From contig JAFXQI010000003.1 of NCBI GenBank assembly GCA_017527155.1, positions 1 to 37,748 of the forward strand: a stretch of DNA of 37,748 bases. The letters run 5' to 3'. Position 1 is the stretch's first letter; every line of letters begins with the position of its first letter. Of the stretch, positions 1-7,984 are shown piece after piece. This DNA is from Kiritimatiellia bacterium (lineage in GTDB: Bacteria > Verrucomicrobiota > Kiritimatiellia > CAIQIC01 > Lenti-01). The notes beneath the pieces are model-generated. The model did not search any database, was not told the DNA's origin, and was given only the letters and a program-made list of their open reading frames with translations. Position numbers and translations under genes: made by a program.

Positions 1-114
1 CATTTGGCCCAAGGTGGGGCTGGACGTCTCCCATGCGGACAGCGGGTGGTAACCAATCACCTGCTGGCTCGCATCATGCTCCGGCGCGCGGCATTTGTTC
101 AATAGCTTTTTCAT
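1..114 (-). CDS. Partial reading frame running off the left edge, unknown
   Basis: An open minus-strand frame begins at an ATG at 112-114 (peptide begins MKKLLNKCRAPEHDASQQ) and stays open for 38 codons to the window edge. The frame is also open for some codons upstream of this ATG, so the sequence could equally be an internal part of a longer protein. No family was recognised and no good ribosome binding site is visible. It may be the start of a gene lying outside the window or a chance open frame; the short length does not decide this. Confidence 0.3.
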   Translation of the reverse strand, partial: MKKLLNKCRAPEHDASQQVIGYHPLSAWETSSPTLGQM

Positions 115-140
115 AGCGTCCAGGAACTCATTACCAACAA

Positions 141-180
141 GACCACGCAAGACCACGCAAGACCACGCAAGACCACGCAG
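141..180. repeat. Tandem repeat, four copies of a 10-mer
   Basis: GACCACGCAA is repeated head to tail three times, followed by a fourth copy ending in G. It sits in the spacer downstream of the large surface-protein gene. Such short arrays are prone to slippage. Nothing suggests a function. Confidence 0.9.
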
Positions 181-393
181 AAGCTGCACTAAAGCGGCGC
201 GGGGACCGCGCAGAGACGGGTTTGCGGTGCGGCCTTCGGCCGCCCATTCCCTCCCCGGCGCGGCAAGATGCCGCACCCCCGGAAGCCACGCACAACTTGT
301 GGATGAACTTCCGCGCCACTTCCGGAGGTGCGGCTTCCAGCCGCGCCCCCAAAAGACGTCGCGGGCGCAGGCCGCACCGCTTCCTGTCACGTG
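181..393. other. Non-coding spacer with GC-rich hairpins
   Basis: No convincing gene. The stretch holds short GC-rich inverted repeats such as GCGGCCTTCGGCCGC near 229-243 and GCGGCTTCCAGCCGC near 331-345. They lie downstream of the minus-strand gene ending at 394 and resemble the hairpin-ended intergenic elements seen elsewhere in the window, for example 8410-8573. None is followed by a clear T run, so they are not called as terminators. Confidence 0.5.
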
Positions 394-3300
394 TCACTCG
401 TTGTCCGCGTCCGCTCCGACGACGCGGAAGAACCCGGCGGGCGAATCCGCGGGCAGGACGACCGGCACGCTGGTTTCGCCGTCGGCGGCTGGGGTCCAGC
501 GGCGCAGGACGGTCCAGTCGGCGCCCAGGGAGGGGGTCCACTGGATTTCGCAGGGAATGCCGGCGGGGGCGTCGACCCGGAGCGTGCACTCCGTGGCGGG
601 GACCCGGGCGTCGCGGACGGCGGAAACGGGTCGGGAAGTGCGCGAGAAGCCGGTGATGGAGAGGGCGGCGGCCGTCGCCTGCCAGTGGGCGTACAACGTC
701 CGCTCCGCGTCGGCCGTCACGGTCATGCCAACCCGGACGCGCTGGCCGCCTTCCTTGGCATCGTACCAGCCCTTGAACTTGAAGCCTTCGCGGACGGGGA
801 TCGCGAAGTGCGCATAGGCGTCGCCGACGAAGCACTTCACGCTCGCCTTGGCGCACGTCCCGCCGTTCGCGTCGAAACGCACCGTCTGGCGGAGCCGCTC
901 CCAATGCGCCCACAGGGTCCGTTCGGCCTGGTCGGTCACGACTTGGCCGACCCGTACCCGGATTCCGCCTTCCTGCGCGTCGTACCAACCCAGGAACTTG
1001 TAGCCTTCACGGACGGGGATCGCGAAGTGCGCATAGGCGTCGCCGACGAAGCACTTCACGCTCTTCTTGGTGCACGTCCCGCCGTTGGCGTTGAAACGCA
1101 CCGTCTGGCGGAGCCGCTCCCAATGCGCCCACAGGGTCCGCTCGGGCTGGTCGGTCACGACATGGCCGACCCGGACCCGGGTCCCGCCTTCCGGCGCGTC
1201 GTACCAGCCCAGGAACTTGAAGCCCTCGCGGACGGGAATCGCGAAGTGCGCATAGGTCCCGCCGACGCAGCACGTCACGCTTCTCCTGGCGCACGTTCCG
1301 CCGTTCGGATCGAAGCGCACCGTCTGCCCCCAATGCGCGTACAGGGTCCGCGCGTCTTCTTCCGTCACCGGCGTGCCCTCGAGGACGCGGCTCCCGCCTT
1401 CCGCCGCACTGAACCACCCCAGGAAGGGATATCCATCCCGTTCCGCATCAGGCAGATGCGCGTACGTCCCCCCTTTGGGGAACCGGGCCGACACCACGGG
1501 ACACGTCCCGCCGGCCGCATGGAACGCCACCTCCTGGCACTCCACCCGGAACACGGCCGTCAGGGTTACGCCCCCCGACTCGTGCGTCAGCGTGTGGAGC
1601 CCGCCACCGGCTTCCAGTCCAATCCAGACCACCTCGCCCGACGCGGGCGCGTCCGCCTCCAGGAGAACGGTTCCGTCCACGGCCACCCGGACGCTCCCGC
1701 CGTGCGTCCACTCCGTCGAATACGCGATCCTCTCGGTCTCTCCCGCCACGCGCGTCCCGCTCCGGGTGTCCAGCGCGAACGGTTCCGACCGCACCGGAAG
1801 CACGGGCTCCCGCACCTCGAACACCCTCGTCTCCGACGCGGCCGCCTTCCAATTCCCGTTCCCCTCCTGCCGCGCCACCACCCGCACCGTTCCCTCCCCG
1901 GTGAACGACAGCACGTTCCCGTCGAGGACGGCCGGCCCCTCCACCGTGTAGCCCACCTCCAGACCGCTGCTCGCCGTCGCGTCCAGCACCACCGTGTCCG
2001 ACGGCCGTTGCGTCCGGATGGCATCGAACGAAATCGTTTGCGTCGCCTTCGAAATCTTCAGCACCCCCTCCGCGGCCCCCATCCAGGCCGGGTCCACCAC
2101 CTCCGCCCGCACCGCATGGCTCCCCGCCTCCGTCGGCGCCTCCGCCCTCCCGTCGTACGTGACGACGACCGCGAGCCCTTCCGGCTCCGTCGCCACCGTC
2201 ACGGTCTTCGCCGTCCCGTCGTACGTCTGGGACAAGCGCCCCAGCGTGACCGTCGCCATCCCCACGCCGAACACCCGCTCCACGTCCGCGGCCGCCGCCC
2301 AATTCCCGTTCCCCGCCTGGCTGGCCACCACCCGGACCATCCCCGGCCCGGTAAACGTCAGCACGTTCCCCGCGGCGACCGCCGGCCCGTCCACCGCGTA
2401 GCTCACGGCCAGACCGCTGCTCGCCGTGGCGTCCAGCACCACCGTGTCCGTTACGGTCTGGACCCCGATTTCCGCGAATTCGATGGTCTGCGCCGCCTTC
2501 GCGATCTCCAGCACCCCCTCCGAGGACCCCACCCAGGCCCCGTCGACCACCTCGGCCCGCACCGCATGGCTCCCCGCCTCCGTCGGCGCTTCCGCGCTCC
2601 CGTCGTACGTCACGGCGACCGCCAGCCCTTCCGGCACCGTCGCCACCTCCACGGTCTTCGCCGTCCCGTCATACACCTGCGCCAAGCCGCCCAGCGTGAC
2701 GGTCGCGACATCCCGCCCCACCGCGAACACCGCCGTCAGCGTTCCGCCGCCCGACTCGTGCGTCAGCGTGTGCACCCCGGCCCCGGCTCCCGCGGCATTC
2801 CAGACCACCTCGCCCGACGCGGGCGCGTCCGCCTCCAGGAGAACGGTCCCGTCCACGGCCACCCGGACGCTCCCGCCGTGCGTCCACTCCGTCGAATACG
2901 CGATTCTCTCGGTCTCTCCCGCCTCGCGCATCCCGTTCCGGGTGTCCAGCGCGAACGGCCCCGACCGCACCGGGCGCACGGGCTCCCGCACCTCGAACAC
3001 CCTCGTCTCCGACGCGGCCGCCTTCCAATTCCCGTTTCCCGCCTGCCGTGCCACCACCCGCACCGTTCCCTCCCCGGTGAACGACAGCACGTTCCCGTCG
3101 AGGACGGCCGGCCCCTCCACCGTGTAGCCCACCGCCAGACCGCTGCTCGCCGTCGCGTCCAGCACCACCGTGTCCGACGGCCGTTGCGTCCGGATGGCAT
3201 CGAACGAAATCGTCTGCGCCGCCTTCGAAATCTTCAGCACCCCCTCCGCGGCCCCCATCCAGGCCGGGTCCGCCACCTCCGCCCGAACCGCATGGCTCCC

Positions 3301-3531
3301 CGCCTCCGTCGGCGCCTCCGCCCTCCCGTCGTACGTGACAACGACCGCGAGCCCTTCCGGCTCCGTCGCCACCGTCACGGTCTTCGCCGTCCCGTCGTAC
3401 GTCTGGGACAAGCGCCCCAGCGTGACCGTCGCCACCCCCGCCCCCTCCGCGTACGCGGCCGGGGCGGCCAACGCCAGGACCGCGCAGGCGGACGCGGTCC
3501 ACCACGCCAACCGGTTGATGATGGCTTTCAT
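394..3531 (-). CDS. Exported surface protein with MBG domains and four InlB B-repeats
   Basis: The product has 1,045 residues. A signal peptide (residues 1 to about 28, ending in the AYA region) supports the start at 3531; the open frame upstream of it is low in information. Three MBG-type Ig-like modules begin near residues 32, 275 and 424 (motif TVTLGRLSQTYDGTAKT). Four InlB B-repeats (Listeria-Bacteroides repeat) follow at about 669-948, with FDANGGTC, FKFLGWYD and TLWAHWE motifs. The last roughly 95 residues form a separate beta-rich domain resembling terminal modules of secreted proteins. These are binding or spacer modules of cell-surface proteins; the ligand is unknown. The gene starts 16 bp after the stop of another exported-protein gene and is probably co-transcribed with it. 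A 1,176-bp-spaced internal duplication accounts for much of the length. Confidence 0.85.
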   Translation of the reverse strand: MKAIINRLAWWTASACAVLALAAPAAYAEGAGVATVTLGRLSQTYDGTAKTVTVATEPEGLAVVVTYDGRAEAPTEAGSHAVRAEVADPAWMGAAEGVLKISKAAQTISFDAIRTQRPSDTVVLDATASSGLAVGYTVEGPAVLDGNVLSFTGEGTVRVVARQAGNGNWKAAASETRVFEVREPVRPVRSGPFALDTRNGMREAGETERIAYSTEWTHGGSVRVAVDGTVLLEADAPASGEVVWNAAGAGAGVHTLTHESGGGTLTAVFAVGRDVATVTLGGLAQVYDGTAKTVEVATVPEGLAVAVTYDGSAEAPTEAGSHAVRAEVVDGAWVGSSEGVLEIAKAAQTIEFAEIGVQTVTDTVVLDATASSGLAVSYAVDGPAVAAGNVLTFTGPGMVRVVASQAGNGNWAAAADVERVFGVGMATVTLGRLSQTYDGTAKTVTVATEPEGLAVVVTYDGRAEAPTEAGSHAVRAEVVDPAWMGAAEGVLKISKATQTISFDAIRTQRPSDTVVLDATASSGLEVGYTVEGPAVLDGNVLSFTGEGTVRVVARQEGNGNWKAAASETRVFEVREPVLPVRSEPFALDTRSGTRVAGETERIAYSTEWTHGGSVRVAVDGTVLLEADAPASGEVVWIGLEAGGGLHTLTHESGGVTLTAVFRVECQEVAFHAAGGTCPVVSARFPKGGTYAHLPDAERDGYPFLGWFSAAEGGSRVLEGTPVTEEDARTLYAHWGQTVRFDPNGGTCARRSVTCCVGGTYAHFAIPVREGFKFLGWYDAPEGGTRVRVGHVVTDQPERTLWAHWERLRQTVRFNANGGTCTKKSVKCFVGDAYAHFAIPVREGYKFLGWYDAQEGGIRVRVGQVVTDQAERTLWAHWERLRQTVRFDANGGTCAKASVKCFVGDAYAHFAIPVREGFKFKGWYDAKEGGQRVRVGMTVTADAERTLYAHWQATAAALSITGFSRTSRPVSAVRDARVPATECTLRVDAPAGIPCEIQWTPSLGADWTVLRRWTPAADGETSVPVVLPADSPAGFFRVVGADADNE
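1573..2259. repeat. Internal direct repeat, copy 1 (MBG block)
   Basis: This block matches 2749-3435 at a constant offset of 1,176 bp (392 codons), so the frame is preserved. Long stretches are identical and the main divergence is near the left end. It encodes the MBG module plus the linked beta module. The near-identity at DNA level suggests recent duplication or gene conversion. Confidence 0.8.
2749..3435. repeat. Internal direct repeat, copy 2 (MBG block)
   Basis: Partner of 1573-2259 at a 1,176-bp offset, inside the same reading frame. A more diverged third MBG unit (about 2260-2748) lies between them. Recombination between the copies would remove or add 392 residues in frame. Confidence 0.8.
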
Positions 3532-3547
3532 GTCGCTCCCCGTGCGG

Positions 3548-4567
3548 TTATGGCATGGGCGGTTCGGTGGCACTCCGAACAGGCCGGATGGACGATCCAA
3601 TGTGCCGGTCGTAGTGGATCTGCATGTAGATCTGGCTCGATTGGAAATTGAGGCGCCATGACCGGGTCGTCTGTTCTTCGGACGGACTGCTGGACCAGAA
3701 GTGCCCCCATTTCTTGTCCCCCCATGTCTTTCTATCCCCCCATCCGCCGGCCGGGAGGAAGATGCGCGCGGCGGCATAGTCGCCGCGGCCGCGGAGGAGA
3801 AACCCCTTGATGCCGTTCGTGGTCATCCAGGTCCTCTCGCACTTGTTGGTGTCGCAGAGCTCGCTCATCTCCCCTTCCGTCGGCATCCGCCATCCCCTGC
3901 CCCATTGCACCTGCGCCGCGTCGTGCGCGGGGGCCAGCACGTGGTCCTCCGTGATCCAGCCGTCCCGCAGCAACGCGCTGATGCCCATGTTCCAGTTCGG
4001 CGCGTCCGAGAACGAAAATCCGGACACGGAACCGTCGCTCGCCACCCATTGCTCCCCCTCCCACTTGTAGCCCACCGGGTCTCCCCACCAGAAATGGTAG
4101 CCGAACTCCCAGGGCTCCTCCGCCCCGATGTTCCGGTCTGCCCAGTACGGTCCTCCCTCCCAGAGCCGGACCAGCGGGTGCGGCTCGAACGACACCTGCA
4201 CGACCGCGTTGCTCCAGACCCCCTCCCCGAGGTCCGCCCGCGCGTCCCACAGCAGCTCGTACTCGCCGTCGGCGTGCAGCACCCGGTCGGCCGTGTTCGT
4301 CCCATCCCGCACCACCCAGACATGCGACAGCTCGTGCACCTCGCCCGAATCCGGCTCCACCGCCTCCGCGGCAAGCGCCCAGGCAACCCCCTCCTCGATT
4401 CCCGACACCGTGCACCGGATGTCCACCAGCCCGTTCCACGGATACCGCTGCTTCGCCGTCACGTCCCGGATTTCCGCCTCCCGTGCGCTTGCGCTCAGGC
4501 ACAGCCCGGCCACGACGGCCATTCCGGCTGCCTGCACCTTCCACCATTTCGCCTGTCCTGTCCTCAT
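3548..4567 (-). CDS. Exported protein with Fibrobacter succinogenes major paralogous domain
   Basis: The product has 339 residues from the ATG at 4567, chosen because it gives a signal peptide (MRTGQAKWWK, then a hydrophobic stretch ending LSASA). The first half is beta-rich (VRLWEGGPYWADRNIGAEEP). From about residue 225 the sequence follows the Fib_succ_major pattern (TIGR02145 / PF09603): GRGWRMPTEGEMSEL, a GFLLRGRG-type strand, IFLPAGGW, WSSSPSEE and a terminal SSIRPVR. In this family the domain occurs on many secreted or surface proteins of gut bacteria; its biochemical role is not established. It ends 16 bp before the MBG/InlB protein gene on the same strand, so the two are likely one transcription unit for surface display. 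Confidence 0.8.
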   Translation of the reverse strand: MRTGQAKWWKVQAAGMAVVAGLCLSASAREAEIRDVTAKQRYPWNGLVDIRCTVSGIEEGVAWALAAEAVEPDSGEVHELSHVWVVRDGTNTADRVLHADGEYELLWDARADLGEGVWSNAVVQVSFEPHPLVRLWEGGPYWADRNIGAEEPWEFGYHFWWGDPVGYKWEGEQWVASDGSVSGFSFSDAPNWNMGISALLRDGWITEDHVLAPAHDAAQVQWGRGWRMPTEGEMSELCDTNKCERTWMTTNGIKGFLLRGRGDYAAARIFLPAGGWGDRKTWGDKKWGHFWSSSPSEEQTTRSWRLNFQSSQIYMQIHYDRHIGSSIRPVRSATEPPMP

Positions 4568-5282
4568 CTCGCAACGCTCCGCAGCCCGCCGTCCCATCCG
4601 GAGGCCGCTCCTGGGCCGCTGCAGAGCACGCCTCCGGTCCGCGATTTCCGAAAGCCGCGGAAAGGGCTTCATGCCGGATGGACAACCCGCTGTCCGCCGC
4701 CTTTTTCCATCGCTTTTCCTCCCTTATCCCGGTTTTCCCCCGCCCGGTCAATCCAAAACCCCCGATTCCTTTTCCGCGGACGGCGGGGCGCATCTCCGTT
4801 TTGTGCAAAGAGGACCGGGAAGGAAGAAAAACTCCGATGGGTCCGATCTTTCTCCGCACCCCCGCTGGACGGGAACGGGCGGGTGTGTCAAGGCCCCGCT
4901 AAAAGTTGACACTTCCTTGGGTTGATTTCGCAGCTGGTTGATTGGGAGGGAGCCCCCTGCTCGGTGGTGGTGTGCCCCGTCCCCGGGGTCCCCTGCCGGC
5001 GTGCCGCCCTGGGAGCGGGCGCCCCAGAAGGGGCGGCGCGGAGCGCCGAGCCCGCGAGCAGGGCTGTGCGCCGGTTCATTTCTCTTTTCCCGGCCTTTCT
5101 CACGCCGCCCGCTCCGTCCGAACAGCCGCATTTCCCGCAAAACCAACACAACGCCCGCCGCCCGTTCTCTTCCCTTCCGCGCCTTTGCGGCCTTGGCGGG
5201 CTTTGCGCGAGACATTCTTCATCCCGCCTTCCGTCCGGGCGCAACAAGATGCCGCCCCCTGAACTGGAGTCCATGGCTGGCG
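4568..5282. other. Long non-coding spacer
   Basis: No credible gene: open frames here have no family resemblance and clash in several frames. The part around 5170-5275 contains a GC-rich segment whose reverse complement resembles 17750-17900 (shared pieces around GCGGCATCTTGT, GCGCCCG and TCGCGCAAAG), pointing to a degenerate intergenic repeat family. The promoter of the minus-strand surface-protein genes should lie just above 4567, but no clear -35/-10 pair was found. Confidence 0.55.
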
Positions 5283-5330
5283 TGAGATTACGGAAAACAT
5301 TGGCCGTTTCGCTTGTTTTCCGCTTTGCCG

Positions 5331-5465
5331 GGCAAGAGCGGGTTGCGTTTTCTGTGGCGTTCCAGATGTTTCCCAACCTCACGGTCGCGCGGAAGCGCGA
5401 CCCTCCCGGGGGGCTCTTCAAGGGGAGGGACGCGCTTCTGCGCGTCCGCGGTGGAAAAGGGCACG
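5331..5465. repeat. Dispersed intergenic repeat with GC-rich arms, copy 1
   Basis: It matches 7832-7968. The core has two facing arms, GGTCGCGCGGAAGCGCGACC at 5383-5402 and GGGACGCGCTTCTGCGCGTCC at about 5428-5448, separated by a CCCGGGGGG-type stretch. Each arm is itself an inverted repeat. The flanks (AGCGGGTTG to the left, GCGGTGGAAAAGGGCA to the right) are shared more loosely. It has no coding capacity of its own. Confidence 0.75.
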
Positions 5466-5567
5466 GCACAATGAGGTGCGGCCATGCTATTTCGCAACCC
5501 GCTCTGGAACATCTTGTCCAAAACCAAGTTACTTGTTTCCTGGCAAGTCTTCGGGCGGGCGGAAATT

Positions 5568-5671
5568 GTTTCCAATCATTGGAAAACGGGCGGAAAATTT
5601 TTCCAATCATTGGAAAAACCGGGCGGAATTTTCCAACCATTGGAAACTTTTTTTCCAATCATTGGAAAAAA
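5568..5671 (+). repeat. Palindrome array 1 (four copies of TTTTCCAATCATTGGAAAA)
   Basis: Four near-perfect palindromes at about 5568-5586, 5598-5617, 5629-5647 and 5649-5671, separated by short GC-rich spacers such as CGGGCGG. The third copy has ACCATT in place of ATCATT. The array is followed by GCCGCGGGGGGCG and ends 57 bp beyond the stop of the minus-strand chaperone gene. The same module occurs at 8661-8795 (inverted) and 30041-30145. Open frames through it (FSNHWK, FFPIIGK peptides) are artefacts of the palindrome. Confidence 0.9.
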
Positions 5672-5727
5672 TCGTTTTGCCGCGGGGGGCGTGCGCCGGG
5701 CGTTTACCGGGGGGCGCGGGGCGGGAA

Positions 5728-6194
5728 TCACACCTGCATGAAGCCGCCGGGGAAGGGGGGGCGTCTTCGGAGGCTTCCGTCCTTCCCGGCCTTCGCGTCC
5801 TCCGCGAGGCCGGCGCCGGCAAGGACGTCCCGCCAGCGCTCGGCGGTGTTGACCAGGGCTTCGATGGCCTGGGCGAAGGTTTCGACGTCGAACCGCGCGA
5901 GGGGGTAGCTGCGCATCACGGCGTAGGCCCCCGTTTCGGGATTCTGGCAGATCACGGCGCCGCCCGTGCCGTTGTAGAGGTAGTTCGCCTTGAGCATCAT
6001 GCCGCCGAACGGGCCGTCGGCGGACGGCGGCGGTTGGCCGATTTCCGCGACGACCATGATTCGTCGGTCTCCGGGGCGTGGATGAAGCCGACGGTCATGC
6101 CGTCGATCTCCAGCGCGGCGGCGCCGTTGGCGGTGTCGATGTCCGAGACGCCGTACTTGGCGGCGAACCCGCGCATCAGTTCGGGGTAGTCCAT
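5728..6194 (-). pseudogene. CesT-like type III secretion chaperone, frame broken by one base
   Basis: Two minus-strand frames join into one protein of about 155 residues. Frame one starts at 6194 (MDYPELMRGFAAKYGVSDI) and carries TANGAAALEIDGMTVGFIHA; near 6055 the match continues in another frame with VVAEIGQPP, MLKANYLYNGTGGAVI and MRSYPLARFDVETFAQAIEA. This is the CesT/Tir-chaperone layout: an N-terminal helix, a strand with hydrophobic core, an AEIGxxP segment, a Leu-x-Ala-Asn helix and a final PL..FD helix. Restoring one C (ATC-ATG to TCC-ATG) would rejoin the frame, so it is either a point deletion or a sequencing error. It begins 21 bp after the stop of the putative effector gene, the usual effector-chaperone arrangement. 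Chaperones of this class bind their effector in the cytoplasm and deliver it to the secretion ATPase. Confidence 0.65.
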
Positions 6195-6215
6195 GCTCCG
6201 GCTCCTCCCCTGCGC

Positions 6216-7673
6216 TCAGTCCTCGATCCCCGCCGGCCCGTCGGGGTCGATCTGGAGGTTTTCGGCGATGCTACGGGCGGTGAGGTCGGTCTTGCCGGTC
6301 GAGATTTCCTGCGAGAATTTCACGTCGGTCACTTCGGGGATGTCCTTCGTGAGGTCGACGGTCATCTTCTGGCACAGGAGCACGGTGCCGATCTTGTGGT
6401 TGTCCATGGTGCTGCCGTTGGAGGTGATGGTCTTGCCGATCGACACCGTCACGGTGGCGGTCGTGCCGTCCTCCGAAATCTCCAGGCCCATGGCCTTGGT
6501 GGAACCCGTCACGATCGACTCCCAGTCGTCATCCCCCATGGTCTTGGACACGAAGAAGTCCGCCCCCGGGACGCCGGCCAGCTGGCCTTCCTTGCGGGTG
6601 AGGAACTCCAATTCGGAGAAGTTGCCCTGGTGCAGGAGGGTGGAGAGGACTTTCTTGGCGGCGCCGCGGCGGGCTTCGAAAGGAATCTTGTCGTCGATGG
6701 TCTTGTTGAACTGGTCGAGGACGTTTTTGGTGAAGGCCTGTGTCTGCTCCTTGGACATTTTCGGATCGAGCTCGATGGTGCCGTTGCCGAAGTTCCAGGA
6801 ACCGCTGGTGATGTCCAGGTAGAACTGTTCGGCGACGTTCGGCAGGACGGGCCGTTTGTTTTTGCCCTGCTGGGAGGCGCCGCCCATGAACCAGCTCCCG
6901 TCGTTGAATTTTTCCTGCACGTGGGCGTTCGCGATTTCGGCGACCTTGCCGCCGAGCTGGCGCAGGACCATGTTGTCCTCCAGGCCGAAACTCTTCCAGC
7001 GCTTCATGTCGGCGGCAAGCTTTGCCACCTTGGCTTCGGCGACGGGCGTGTTGGGGTCGGCCTTGCGGCTGACGATGTAGTTCGCGAGGATCGACAGTTT
7101 CCAGGCCGGCATGCCGGTGCCGTGGCGCACGACGAGATTGGCCACGGATTTGGCCGTTGCCTTGTCGAGCTTGACGCCGAGGCGCCCCATCGCGTCGGAA
7201 ACCATGGACTGGGCGTAGGCCTTGCCGAGCCTTGCCTGCTTGCTGAAGGTGGTGGCGATCGCGGCCTTGTTGCTGGCGAGGGCCGACATGAAGCTGACGC
7301 CCTGGTTGGTGTTCGCGGCCTTCCATTGGTCGACGGCGACCTTGACCGCGTTGATGCGGCGGGCGGAGAGCGGCCGGCCCTTTTCGGCCTTGAAGGTGTC
7401 GAAGTGCATCGCATCCTTGACCGATTGCGGGATGAACGCCTCGCCGCCGAACATGTCGCGCACCGCCGCGAAGAAGAGTTCGCGCGTGGCGTTGTTGGCG
7501 CTGACCTGGTCGGCGTTGCGCCGGCGCCAGGCCAGGAAGCCGATGCCGTCGCCGACCTTGTTCGAGACGACCATCTGGCCGTCGGCGCGGGATGCGCTGG
7601 CGATGGTGTTTGCCGAGCGGGTGTCCGCCCAGTTGACGAACGCTTCGTAGTTCGAATTGATTCCCATGGTCAT
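6216..7673 (-). CDS. Putative type III secretion effector
   Basis: The product has 485 residues from the ATG at 7673, preceded by AAGGAG at a good spacing; an ATG six bases further in is also possible. It has no signal peptide or membrane segment. The N-terminus is polar and Ser/Asn/Ala-rich (MTMGINSNYEAFVNWADT), as is common for type III substrates. Residues from about 60 to 330 look mainly helical, with many Lys/Ala-rich amphipathic stretches. The last 90 or so residues look beta-rich (TTATVTVSIGKTITSNGS, TVLLCQKMTVDLTKD). I do not recognise a catalytic domain. The effector call rests mainly on the adjoining CesT-like chaperone gene, 21 bp downstream in the same operon. No secretion apparatus genes lie in this window. 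It could alternatively be a secreted structural or needle-associated protein. Confidence 0.55.
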   Translation of the reverse strand: MTMGINSNYEAFVNWADTRSANTIASASRADGQMVVSNKVGDGIGFLAWRRRNADQVSANNATRELFFAAVRDMFGGEAFIPQSVKDAMHFDTFKAEKGRPLSARRINAVKVAVDQWKAANTNQGVSFMSALASNKAAIATTFSKQARLGKAYAQSMVSDAMGRLGVKLDKATAKSVANLVVRHGTGMPAWKLSILANYIVSRKADPNTPVAEAKVAKLAADMKRWKSFGLEDNMVLRQLGGKVAEIANAHVQEKFNDGSWFMGGASQQGKNKRPVLPNVAEQFYLDITSGSWNFGNGTIELDPKMSKEQTQAFTKNVLDQFNKTIDDKIPFEARRGAAKKVLSTLLHQGNFSELEFLTRKEGQLAGVPGADFFVSKTMGDDDWESIVTGSTKAMGLEISEDGTTATVTVSIGKTITSNGSTMDNHKIGTVLLCQKMTVDLTKDIPEVTDVKFSQEISTGKTDLTARSIAENLQIDPDGPAGIED

Positions 7674-7831
7674 GGTTCCGGCTCCTTTCCGGTTTGCGTG
7701 CAGGCCAGGCACATTACCACATCCGCTTCCTTTGCCGCATCCGGAGAAATTTCGTTCCAAAAGAATGGATATTGCCCATGCCGTTCGTTCCTTTCGCCCT
7801 GTCTACACCCGTGAAGCCGGAAAGTTACACG
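7674..7831. other. Upstream region of the effector operon
   Basis: Non-coding. It must contain the promoter of the minus-strand effector and chaperone genes. The AAGGAG ribosome binding site lies about 8 bases before the ATG at 7673. No confident -35/-10 pair could be picked. Confidence 0.4.
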
Positions 7832-7968
7832 CACCGGAGCGGGTTGAGTTTTCCCGCAGCTTCCCGGAGGTTTTCCACCACAGGTCGCGCGGAAGCGCGA
7901 CCCTCCCGGGGGGCTTTTCAAGGGGAGGGACGCGCTTCCGCGCGTCCGCAATGGAAATGGCGGGAGGG
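7832..7968. repeat. Dispersed intergenic repeat with GC-rich arms, copy 2
   Basis: Counterpart of 5331-5465. The core from GGTCGCGCGGAAGCGCGACC (7883) through the CGCGCTTCCGCGCGTCCGC arm is almost identical between copies, while the flanks are weaker. The two copies bracket the effector/chaperone operon in the same orientation. Confidence 0.75.
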
Positions 7969-7984
7969 GCAATGGATTGAAGGG

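Noticed and set aside
328-3651. A plus-strand open frame of more than 1,100 codons
   Set aside because: It is the antisense shadow of the MBG/InlB surface-protein gene; its Arg/His/Pro-rich sequence mirrors the repeats and has no family resemblance.
5568-5671. CRISPR array
   Set aside because: Spacers are 0-12 bp, repeated between arrays, and the repeats are full palindromes; no cas genes are present.
6078-7814. A plus-strand open frame opposite the effector gene
   Set aside because: It is the mirror of the minus-strand effector, which has a ribosome binding site, an adjacent chaperone gene and better protein sequence.
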